64,000 nucleotides of DNA from Rhododendron vialii (taxonomy: Eukaryota; Streptophyta; Magnoliopsida; Ericales; Ericaceae), in contig NC_080563.1 in assembly GCF_030253575.1 (NCBI RefSeq), positions 35,883,001-35,947,000 on the forward strand, in the 5' to 3' direction. Positions 20,961 to 30,326 of the stretch are shown in pieces. The notes below the pieces were generated by a model that made no database searches, had not been told where the DNA came from, and was given only the letters and a program-made list of their open reading frames with translations. Position numbers and translations under genes: made by a program. Each line of letters opens with the position of its first letter. Within the stretch, counting starts at the first letter, position 1.

Positions 20961-21781
20961 CAGTGTTATGAATACCGTTCCGTACCGGCCGGTACGTACC
21001 GGTTTGAGAGAAAAACGGTACTATAACCCTTCAATACCTTTTCGGCTCCAATACCGGGTCTTACCGGACAATACCGGAAATACCGGCCGAGATGACATTA
21101 CCGGAAATTTCGTCCGAAATCTTGCAAAACTGAGAGAAAAAAAAGAAAATACATAAATGGAGGGAAAAACAGAAAAAGAAGATCGGAGCAACATTCTCCG
21201 GCGTAATCTTGCAGCCAATGTTGTAGATCTCGTTCCGGCAGTACGTACTAGTGAAAAAAATGAAAAAAACTGAAGTGAATAGAGAATGGGCACATCTGAA
21301 GTTTAGATCGGAACGGGAGAGAGAGAGACTGAGAGAGAGAGCCAGCTCAACACATTTGTCTTCTTCACAAGTTTACCAAAGCTGTAAAATTCTTCAATCT
21401 CAATGAGTCTTCATAGTCAAAGACAAGAGAGAGAGAGAGAAGAGGCATCTCAGATGTTGAAAAGTGAAAACAACGCACGCCGATTATTTTTCCCTCTACA
21501 AGGAACTGCGTTTGAAGTATTAGAAAACCAGTGGTTTTGGTTTTGAGCCCACCGTTTGGGAAAGCTTATTGATTAAACATAAATGTTAACTGATTTTTTT
21601 TAAAATTGTAATAGTCTAACAGGACTTTATGTAAGGGAAAAACAAGGTTATAATAAATGTATATATATTTTTATATTTTTAACGATAAATCCGAAATGGT
21701 ACTCGGTAACATACCGGTACCGGTACGTACCGTTCCAGTGACAAATTCGGTACCATGTCCGAAACGGTATTCAGAACATTG
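20961..21781. mobile_element. hAT-like element, 8-bp TSD
   Basis: The ends are CAGTGTTATGAATACCGTTC and the inverse of CAATGTTCTGAATACCGTTT. The 8-bp TSD GTTTGGAA is perfect (20953-20960 and 21782-21789). Both ends carry GGTACGTACCGG palindromes. There is no transposase frame. It is nested inside the solo LTR. Confidence 0.85.
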
Positions 21782-22952
21782 GTTTGGAAGGTCGCAAGAT
21801 TTTTCGTTTGTAAATTTTGATAGATAACTAATAAATAATTTAATAAATAGATAATTAAATTAAAAAAATATGATCTTAACAAGTTATAGTCCTTGAGGTG
21901 TGAAAAGTCTAGAAAAAATAGTTCGGATGTCAAAAATGATATTCGGAAGGTCGTAAAGTTGTTTCGAAACGTTTAAAACCAACTCAATCTACCAGATAAA
22001 TTAAACTGATATAATTAACGTTTTATACTAAGATGATATTATATTGTAATAAAATAATATCAAGTCAGCAGTTTTTTATAATACTAATATCAGAAAGATT
22101 GTAAAATAAATATCATAAGGGTTATCTTCTTTGCAAATAATTACAAATAAAGTATCGGGCTCAAAAATAATATCAAATTGGTAAATACGACAGAAAATGC
22201 GTAGGAAACTATATTTTTTTCGTTCGGGACATAGGGTTAAGCATATAAACACTTAATATACTTGGAGAAGAGGTTGGAATGGATTATAGTACCTTTAATC
22301 GGATCAAATTGATTTAAAAACAAATCTTGAATTTTGAGGAAGAAGACTTTGAGTTCTTTGATCAGTAGACTTTGGGACCAAATTGGACGATGCTTGGTGA
22401 TGCTAGGAGTTGTGGGAAGAGTTTGGAAAGATCAAATTGGATTTCGGTCGGGTCTTGGTACAAAACCCACTTTTCTCTCTCTTTCTTTATCTCTCTAAAA
22501 CTCCATTGATTGGAGCTTGAGTTTCTTCTGTTTTTCTCTTTTTTTCTGGTCGGTAGAGTGTGGGAAATATCGTGGTATTTTCGTGGGTCAATGGGGTGAG
22601 GTATTTATAGGAGAATTTTAGTGGAAGAGGATAATGGTGAATTTAATGGAGTTGGGTTCATGGGATTTGGAATGGACGAATTAGGCTTGATTTGAGGATT
22701 AGGAAGGAAGTAGAGACTGAATAGGAGACGGAGAGACGGAAGGAGTTTGAGGTGAGGGAGGAGAAGAAGTGTGCATACACGCATGTGTGTGTAGAAAAAA
22801 AAATTAAAAAGAATGCATGTATATATTGCATGCATAATTGTATTTTAAAAAAAAGAATTACATTAAGAAAAATAATTCTAATAATATTATATTTAGAAAA
22901 AAAAATTGGGTCAAAAATCCGGATCGTTACAAGAAAACTGTCCTATTTTATA

Positions 22953-22953
22953 A

Positions 22954-23005
<52 letters not shown>
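22953..23005. repeat. TA then GA microsatellite
   Basis: About ten TA units are followed directly by about fourteen GA units. This produces several artefactual open frames of Arg-Glu repeats. Confidence 0.9.
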
Positions 23006-23007
<2 letters not shown>

Positions 23008-23063
23008 GGCCAGTTCCAACATGAAAATTTTTGAAGTCAAAAAAAAAAAAATCATATAAAAAT

Positions 23064-24387
23064 GGGGAAATTACAAAACAGTGGAGAAAGAGGTAAATAA
23101 TGCCCAAGTAATGGAGAGGTTTTTTCAAAATTCCATAAATATGGAATGGAGGAAAAATAATTTCCCATACATGAAACGGAGGAAAAATAATTCCCCATAC
23201 ATGGAGTCCGAATCTGGATCTCCTAAGTTGCTCTTTCCATGAATTTAAGTTGCCCCTTTTATGTACCTAAGTTGCCCCTTCTATGAACCTAAGTTGCTCC
23301 TTCTATGAATTTTCTGAGTATTCAATTTTTTGAGTATTTCTTCCATTTCCTTACCATTTCTATTATTTTTTTAGAAATTTGAAATCTGGGTTACTTGTAG
23401 ATTTGCATGAAACGGACCAACTGAAATTCTCTATGCATGAAACGGAGGAAAAAAATTCCCAAAACAAGAAGTCGGTTTGTAGTCAAATTTGAGTTTGAAC
23501 CTAAGTTGCCCTTTCTATGAATTTAAATTGCCCCTTCTATACACCTAAGTTGCCATTTCTATGAACTTAAGTTGCCCCTTAATTAGCTAGTAGCATAACT
23601 TCTTCACATTTTCAAGTAAAACCAAACGAGAAATTTTAAGTGGCAATTCCTAAAATCTAAAAGCAAAAGTATAAAGTGGATGCTAGAAAACATATATCTT
23701 ATTTTCTCTATCATTTCTCTTTCTAAAAAAATAGCCAAAATACACTAATCTCAAAATACTTTAAAAACTCAAATCTACAAGTAACTCAGATCTCAAATTT
23801 CTCAGAAAATAATAGAAAGGTAACGAGATTGAAGAAATGCTCAAAAAATTGAATATTTAAGAAATTCATAGAAGGGACAATTTAGGTTCATAGAAGGGAA
23901 CTTAGGTCCATATAAGGAGCAACTTAAATTCATAGAAGAGGCAACTTAGGTTCAAACTCAGATTTCACTACAAACCTAATTCATGTTTTGGGAATTTTTT
24001 TTCCTCTGTTTCATGTATGGAGAATTTCAATTGGTCCGTTTCATGCAAATCTGCAAGTAACCCAGATCCCAAAGTTCTCAAAAAATAATAGAAATGGTAA
24101 GGAAATGGAAGAAATACTCAAGAAATTGAATACCCAGGAAATTCATAGAAGGAGCAACTTAGGTTCATAGAAGAGGCAATTTAGGTACATAAAAGGGGCA
24201 ACTTAAATTCGTGGAAAGGGCAACTTAGGAGATCCAGATTCGGACTCCATGTATGGGGAATTATTTTTCTTCCGTTTCATGTATGGAGAATTATTTTTCC
24301 TCCGTTCCATATTCATGAAATTTTGAAAAAATCTCTCCATCACTTGGGCATTATTTACCTCTTTCTCCACTGTTATGTAATTTCCCC
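23064..24387. mobile_element. Long palindromic Mutator-like element (foldback)
   Basis: The element is an almost complete palindrome of 1.32 kb. The ends are GGGGAAATTACA and its inverse, and the arms remain alignable for about 550 bp each (CAGTGGAGAAAGAGG, CATACATGGAGTCCGAATCT and many CTAAGTTGCCCCTTCTATGA-type repeats). The 9-bp TSD TATAAAAAT is perfect (23055-23063 and 24388-24396). No coding capacity. It sits in the 5' flank of gene B; the paralogous A flank lacks it. Confidence 0.9.
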
Positions 24388-25015
24388 TATAAAAATTCTT
24401 CTCCCATCCGAAGCCAGTCGGTATCCTATAGCAGTAGTTAAAAGAAAATGATATAAAACTACTTTACATCGAAGAAAAAATCAATTAAATAGACATCAAA
24501 CATGTTACCCATTACTTCTTGCTTCTTGGGGTCAGTATACTATCCATATTCCATTCCTACCGTTTTACGCTTTTACTCTAATAACTCTTACCATTTCACT
24601 TTAACAATGTATATTTATATACAGTATATTTTTTGATAAAAAAGTAACAAGGCTGACAATATGAATGTGTAGTTCAGATTCATGCCCAACTTTGCTTTCA
24701 CGGACTATGAATAATTTCTATCTCCATGACAAATGATACTAGTACTCATCTTTGTCTCTTCCTTGGCTTCCAAAGCTGAGGTTGTCTTTTTCACGGAGTC
24801 TCTGTTCAATCTCATGAGTTCATTTTGATTTTAAATGGTCTAGATTTTAATGACACTTTTTCGGGAAAAGATTAAATTTTTTCCGAAAAAATTTCATTGA
24901 AATCCGAATTATCTAAAACACTTTTAGACAATTCCAATTCACATCTGTTAATGTTTCTTTACGGAAACTTCCGTGAAGAAGTTTTTCTGTCCAGAGTTCC
25001 CTGATTTCTTCGGTT

Positions 25016-25025
25016 ACACATGACG
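25016..25025. promoter_or_regulatory. Reduced TGACG element upstream of gene B
   Basis: ACACATGACG stands where C and other copies have ACACGTCATCAATGACG, so one half-site has been lost. It lies 209-218 bp before the ATG. The bases after it (AATGAAAAGTATTGTCCGTC) match the C promoter. Confidence 0.55.
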
Positions 25026-25155
25026 AATGAAAAGTATTGTCCGTCTTTTTCAGCACGTGAAACATTAGAAAATCGTTTAACTTACACATCAGCAACCAGA
25101 AAGAACGAGAGAGAGAAACAGAGTGCAATGGCGACCCTTCCAAGTTCCCAAGATC

Positions 25156-25165
25156 ATATAAATAC
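25156..25165 (+). promoter_or_regulatory. TATA box of UGT gene B
   Basis: ATATAAATAC is embedded in a segment shared with C (CCTTCCAAGTTCC, AAGATCATATAAAT). The ATG at 25128 lies upstream of this box and is probably not transcribed. Confidence 0.65.
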
Positions 25166-25188
25166 AGTTTCAAAAAAGAGCCAATTAG

Positions 25189-25232
<44 letters not shown>

Positions 25233-25233
25233 A

Positions 25234-26906
25234 ATGGCGAAACCACACGCAGTGATAGTGCCATACCCAACACAAGGCCACATTAACCCAATGCTCAAAG
25301 TGGCCAAACTCCTCTACCAAAAGGGCTTCCACATAAGCTTCGTCATCAACGAATTCAACAAGCAGCGGCTCCTCCGAGCCCGCGGCCCCGCCGCCCTCGA
25401 CGGCCTCCCGAGCTTCCGCTTCGCTGCCATCTCCGATGGCCTCCCGGTCCCCGAAGAAGGCAAACTCCAGGACTCACGGCTCTACTGCGAAGCCCTCTCG
25501 AGGGACACACCACTACCGTTCTTTAGACAACTGGTCGACGACCTCAGATCGTCGGCCAATGTGCCTCCAATCACATGCATTGTATGCGATGGAGTCATGA
25601 GTTTTCCTCTTAAGGTCGCGAAAGAGCTGGATGTTCCCTGTGCGCTTTTCTGGACCCCGAGTGCTTGTGGGTTCTTGTGCTACTCGTATTTTCGTAAACT
25701 CGTGGAGAAGGGTCTCACGCCACTTAAAGGTAAAAGACTATTTGCTAAAAAGTTTCTTTAAAAACTAGCGAATTTTGTTTCTTTTGTTTTTACCAAGCTA
25801 CTCGAGTTCAATCCCTAACATAAAAACCCAACCAAATCAGTTCAATTAAGTTTCTTTTACCCATTTGCAATAAGTTTTTGCAGTCTATTAGTTGAGGGTG
25901 ATTTTTGGATACATTGGCTTTCCGCGTGTGATTTTGGTTCTAATTTCGCATTTTTGTATGGATTGCAGACGAGAGTTGTTTAACAAATGGATATTTGGAC
26001 ACTGTTGTAGATTTTATACCAACTATGGAAGGTATACGTTTGCGAGATCTCCCAAATTTTGTTAGAACCACTAACCCGGATGATATTATGCTTAATTTCG
26101 CTATTAAAGAGATTGAAAAAGCTTATAAAGGTTCTGCAATAATTTTGAACACGATCGATGACTTGGAGCATGGAGTTCTTGATGCGCTTTCGAAAATGTT
26201 TCCTCCAGTATATGCAATAGGCCCTCTTCAGTCACTTGAGAAGATTCAAATCCCCCAGAACAGTGAATTGGAATCCATTGGAGTGAATCTATGGAAAGAG
26301 GATTTAGAATGTTTGGATTGGCTCGATAAGAAAGAACCCAAGTCAGTTATTTACGTTAATTTTGGCAGCGTGGCTCGGATGACAGCTCAAGAACTGCTTG
26401 AATTTGGATGGGGACTTGCCAACAGCAAACAAAATTTTATGTGGGCTATTAGACCAGATTTGGTGTTGGGTGAATCCACGGGGTTTCCACCTGAATTTGA
26501 TGCTGAAATCAAAGAAAGGGGTTTGTTGTTAACTTGGACTCCTCAAGAGAAAATCCTGCGTCATCCGTCCGTTGGAGGGTTCTTGACCCATTGTGGTTGG
26601 AATTCTCTTCTTGAAAGTATTGTTGGTGGTGTGCCGATGATATGTTGGGCTATTGGTGGAGAACAGACCACCAATTGTTGGTTCGTTTGCAATCATTGGG
26701 GACTGGGCTTGGAGATAACTGAAGTTAAGAGGGAAGGAGTAGAGAGGCTCGTGAGAGAGCTTATGGTTGGAGCGAGGGGTAAAAAGATGAAGGCAAGAGC
26801 CATGGAATGGAAGAAGGTTGTTGAAGAAGTTGTTATCGCTCCAGCTGGATCATCTTCAGTGAATTTTGACAACTTGGTTAACGAGGTGCTCCTCTCTAAA
26901 TTCTAA
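25234..26906 (+). CDS. UDP-glucosyltransferase, UGT85A-type (gene B), two exons
   Basis: Exon 1 is 25234-25729 and exon 2 is 25969-26906, with a 239-bp GT..AG phase-1 intron, the shortest in the cluster and probably nearest the ancestral size. The product is 477 aa. Catalytic His16 (QGHINP) and Asp119 (IVCDG) are present. The PSPG box is residues 355-398 (WTPQEKI, HCGWNS, GVPM, CWAIGGEQ). As in gene A, the usual CWPAHAEQ end is changed, here with Ala for Pro and GG before EQ. The protein ends at SKF, three residues shorter than A. The predicted reaction is glucosylation of a small hydroxylated or carboxylated metabolite in the cytosol; the acceptor is unknown. Start choice rests on alignment with the paralogues and the preceding GA leader (25192-25231). 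A Tourist MITE sits in the 3' UTR. Confidence 0.95.
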
Positions 26907-26915
26907 AGCGGTTAA

Positions 26916-27159
26916 GAGAGTGTTTCACTTTCTTTGAAATTATTATTTTTTATAATATATATAATTTTAAACTCAAAAATTATGTGTTTAAACAAATAAT
27001 TTTTCGAACATTATGAATCTTATTTAATAGATCTCATTGAGATATTTTAAATGGTACTAAAAAAATCAAAAAATTATTTTTTATTTTCATTATATTTAAA
27101 TTTAAAATTACTTTATTATTAAAAAAAAGGTTAAAAAAAAAAAAAAGCAAAACGGAGCC
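26916..27159. mobile_element. Tourist-like MITE in the 3' UTR of gene B
   Basis: A TAA TSD (26913-26915 and 27160-27162) flanks a 244-bp AT-rich element ending AAAACGGAGCC. The left end is diverged. Without it the 3' UTR would run GTTAAGCTTGCCATATTA as in A and C. The insertion begins 9 bp after the stop codon. Confidence 0.85.
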
Positions 27160-27298
27160 TAAGCTTGCCATATTATAGGCATTTCCCGTTTCTGATTCAG
27201 CACCTATTGCTCGAGGCTTTTTCTGGTTCTGTTTAGTTATTATCTAATTGCTGTAAAATGTCAATGTGCTATTATTGTTAAGAGAAAAAAGTCTGAAA

Positions 27299-27304
27299 AA
27301 TAAA
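27299..27304 (+). terminator. Polyadenylation signal of gene B
   Basis: AATAAA in the conserved context CTGAAAAATAAAGG, shared with A, C and the 41.5-kb fragment. The MITE moves it to about 390 bp after the stop. Confidence 0.5.
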
Positions 27305-27522
27305 GGTATCTTTGTTGATGTCTCAATAGATGTTAGTGAGAGAAGTGTATCACGTCTGCAAGGTATGATCTCAGCATTGCTCAAAAATGAATAGGGGTAT
27401 TTTTGTAATTCTGCTCAAAAGAGTCCACGCTTTTGCAATTTCAAAATTTAAATATTCTTTCATGGAAAACATATTCAACGCCCATTGAGCGAGGTTGAGC
27501 ACGAATGTGTGGCAGATTCGTG

Positions 27523-27973
27523 CAGGTCCGGCCTTGAGATTTTCAAGGCTCTAGACAATGTTAAAAATGAGGTCTCCCATCTTTTTTATATATATTAATT
27601 GTTCGATAAAAAAAATTTTAATGTACCTGTGGCCCAATGGCAGGTGCTTGAAGAATGAGTTTTATTGTTTTAGACCCGTAAGTTGCGTGTTCGAGTCCTG
27701 AAAAGGCTGCCTTAAAGCATTTTTTTGGTAAAACTTGAACAATTGTCCGCGGTAAAGAAAGGAGTGCGGATCAAACTCGCGACCTTATGGTAAGAGAGCA
27801 AAGAACTCACCACTAGAGCTACACTTGCGGGTTTGTAGAAATTTGTATGTATATAATATTTAATATATTCCAAGATTTTGGAGCTCTACAGTTGGGCTGA
27901 AAACGGGAGGCTCAAGGCGCCCTGAATTCATGCTCAAGGCGCCCTGGTGGGCCTATGCCCAAGGTCAGCCCTG
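27523..27973. mobile_element. hAT-like MITE with tRNA-like internal boxes
   Basis: The ends are CAGGTCCGGCCTTGAG and the inverse of CAGGGCTGACCTTGGG. The flanking octamers GATTCGTG and AATTCATG agree at 6 of 8 positions, so this is an old insertion. Inside, GTTCGAGTCCT at about 27690 and, on the minus strand, TAGCTCTAGTGGTGAG with GCGAGTTTGATCC near 27760-27825 look like A and B boxes of tRNA-derived SINE heads. The DNA at 27974 onward resembles 24680 onward. Confidence 0.55.
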
Positions 27974-28648
27974 AATTCATGCTCAACTTTGCCCTTGCCA
28001 GCAATGCAAAATTTCTCGCTTCCATGACAAATAATTGTATGGGTGATGTTTCCACTAGTCAACAAGTTTTAGACCACAACTTTTTGGTTTTGTTCTTAGT
28101 TAATTCCTTTTGCTTTTGTTAGTTTTTTGCAAAAATTTTGTGTATTATTAGTTCGTTTTCACAGGAGAGAAATAAAAAATTGTGTTTCACACAAGTAGTT
28201 TTTGAAACATACAACAGAAAGTTCAAACAATTGTCTTTTTAAGTTTTTCTTTAGATATTTTCCAAAACGTTTGCGTAAAAAACATAAATTTTATTTTTTC
28301 GTTTCCTCATATTAAGACGAATCAATATTAGATAAAAATTTGATGTAAAACTAACAAAAACGAAAATATTTGAATAAAGACAAAACCAAAAAATTTTGAT
28401 TCACAACTTGTTAAGCAAGGGAAACAACCCTCATTTTTGTTGGGTTTTCCCTTGCCTATATTTGATTTTAGTGGAGGAAGAATCAAGAAAATGGGGGCAG
28501 ACGGGGCTGCTCAAACACGGCAGCAGTAAACAGCAAAACCGGGGAGAAGAGAGAGAGGTGTCTCTCTGTATCTCCTTTCCGAAAACAAAAGGGGCAGCTC
28601 TCTTACTTTTTCATATCACATCACCTTTTAAATATTAGGGTAGTCTTA
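27974..28648. other. Intergenic, no gene seen
   Basis: The first part is paralogous to the gene B upstream flank near 24680-24750 (CATGC.CAACTTTGC, CCATGACAAAT). The short frame at 28396-28638 has no recognisable domain. Confidence 0.5.
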
Positions 28649-29914
28649 GAGCATTTTTAATTCATCTCCATTTGGGCATCAAAACTCCATTTTGGAGAAT
28701 CTATGCCCTCTAATCCATCTCCATTTGGGATCTTCATTTTGGAGATTCAATTCTCATTCTCCATATTTGGAGAATCACCTTCCAAATGGAGATCCATCTC
28801 CATTTCTCTCTTTCACTAATATTTTATTTACTTTTTTTGTTAGAATTTCGCCCATTACATATATAATTTTTACATTACGCATCTTTTTTCTACAAAATTG
28901 GTATTATTGAAAAGACAATAATAATACCTTCAAAATGAGTCTAATATTGAGTATATGTAAATGCATTTTGAAATAACATCAAATATAATTTTAAACCATT
29001 TGAACTCGTAATATTATTTTTTCTCATTTACACTATCCTATTATTGTATTGGTTTGAATAATGAGTTGAAATGAGAAAAAAACAAAACAATATCAAAAAA
29101 TAAAGGTGGAAAGAATTGGGGGGGAGTTTTGGAGGTGAAAAATGGAGAATTGGGTTGGAGTTGTTGATTCTCCAAAATTATTTTTGGGTAGAATATATTT
29201 TTTTGAATCTCCAAAATAGAAAAAGAGAGAGGAATGGATTGGAGACAGGGCTGTAAACGAACCGAATCGAGCCGAACCCTGTTAAGTTCGGCTTAGGTTC
29301 GTTAAGGTATGAGTTCAGCTCTGGTTTGGCTCAAGTTCGATTCGAGCTTGAACAACTTGGCTCGAGTTCGGTTCGTTAAAATTTTTCAAGGCTCGGGTTC
29401 GGCTCGATTGGGTTCGTTAAGATACTAGTCTGGCTCGAGTTCGGCTCGAATTCGGCTTGGGTTCAATTTGAACTTGAACATCTTGGCTCGAGTTTGGCTT
29501 GTTAAACTCAAATGAATTGAGCCGAGTCGAATCTAAGCTCGAATTGAGCTCGTCAAGACTCAGGTTTGATTCGGCTCAGCTCATTAAACTCAAGCGAACT
29601 CAAACTCTCTCATTGATCGTATAGAATTTGGGAGAAAAATAAGTATTGAATTATATATACAACCTTAAAATTTTTTACATTTACAAATAGACCCCTATTG
29701 AATTATTAATTAAATTTAAGTATAGGTTCGCGAACCTAACCGAGCCGAATACCGTTAGGCTTAGGTTCGGCTCATTTACGGAACGAGCCTAGAATTGAGG
29801 TTTAGGTTCACTTCGTTTAGCAGATGAATCGAACTCAAACGAGCTCTTACCGAACCGAGCCTCGAACAGTTCGCGAATGGCTCAGTTCATTTACAGCCCT
29901 AATTGAAGATGCTC
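28649..29914. mobile_element. PIF/Harbinger-like MITE, interrupted by a hAT-like element
   Basis: The left end is GAGCATTTTTAATTCATCTC; the right end, after the nested element, is ATTGAAGATGCTC. The TSD is TTA (28646-28648 and 29915-29917). The interior contains repeated ATCTCCATTTGGAGA-type blocks. Confidence 0.65.
29246..29901. mobile_element. hAT-like element nested in the Harbinger-like MITE
   Basis: It begins CAGGGCTGTAAACGAACCGA and ends TTTACAGCCCTA. The flanking octamers ATTGGAGA and ATTGAAGA match at 7 of 8 positions. The interior consists of many GGCTCGAGTTCGG-type repeats. Confidence 0.7.
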
Positions 29915-30100
29915 TTACACATAAAAACAAACTTGGACTTTAGCAAACAAAAGAGCCCTATTACAAAAAGAAGATAATGTAGCCCCTTATAAAATAACAT
30001 TTAGCCCAAACACAATAAAATACTGTAAGACGACAATGCATTAATTTTAACAATTTTTGCTTCTTCCTTAGGTTCCAGAATTTCCCTAATTTCTTTGGTT

Positions 30101-30117
30101 ACACGTCATCAATGACG
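30101..30117. promoter_or_regulatory. Palindromic TGACG element upstream of UGT C
   Basis: ACACGTCATCAATGACG contains CGTCA and TGACG as inverted half-sites around a 4-base centre. It lies about 210 bp before the ATG. TGACG is the core bound by TGA-type bZIP factors (as-1-like elements). Confidence 0.6.
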
Positions 30118-30256
30118 AATGAAAAATATAGTCCGTCTTTTTTCGCATGTGAAACCATTTTTTTTAATTTATCCGCGCTTGTGAAACCTCCGTGGGGATA
30201 ATTTTGTCATTCGAAAATCGTTTGTTTAATGGCGACCCTTCCAAGTTCCAAGATCA

Positions 30257-30263
30257 TATAAAT
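30257..30263 (+). promoter_or_regulatory. TATA box of UGT C
   Basis: ATATAAAT lies in the same sequence context as in gene B (AAGATCATATAAAT), 64-70 bp before the ATG. Confidence 0.6.
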
Positions 30264-30326
30264 CCAGTTTAAAGAAAGAGATCCAAGCCAATTAGAGAAG
30301 AGAGAGAGAGAGAGAGAGCGCGCGCA

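Larger units (their letters stand above)
17894..22931. mobile_element. Solo LTR of a long-LTR retrotransposon, with nested insertions
   Basis: The element starts TGTAACGTCCCGAC and ends ATCCGGATCGTTACA (TG..CA with inverted TGTAACG and CGTTACA). A perfect 5-bp TSD AGAAA flanks it (17889-17893 and 22932-22936). No primer-binding site, gag-pol frame or second LTR is present. Subtracting the nested Pack-MULE (18259-19788) and hAT element (20961-21781) leaves about 2.7 kb, suiting long LTRs such as those of Del/Tekay-type Ty3/gypsy elements. That lineage is an inference from the TGTAACG..CGTTACA ends and the length. Confidence 0.8.

Noticed and set aside
25020..25286. 88-aa frame across the gene B promoter
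   Set aside because: It lies mostly upstream of the TATA box, is full of GA-repeat Arg-Glu and overlaps the true start in another frame.
27600..27830. Functional tRNA genes
   Set aside because: Only A- and B-box-like patches are present; no cloverleaf with an acceptor stem can be paired, so SINE heads are more likely.
28396..28910. Two short open frames
   Set aside because: They overlap a Harbinger-like MITE or simple AT-rich DNA and show no domain.
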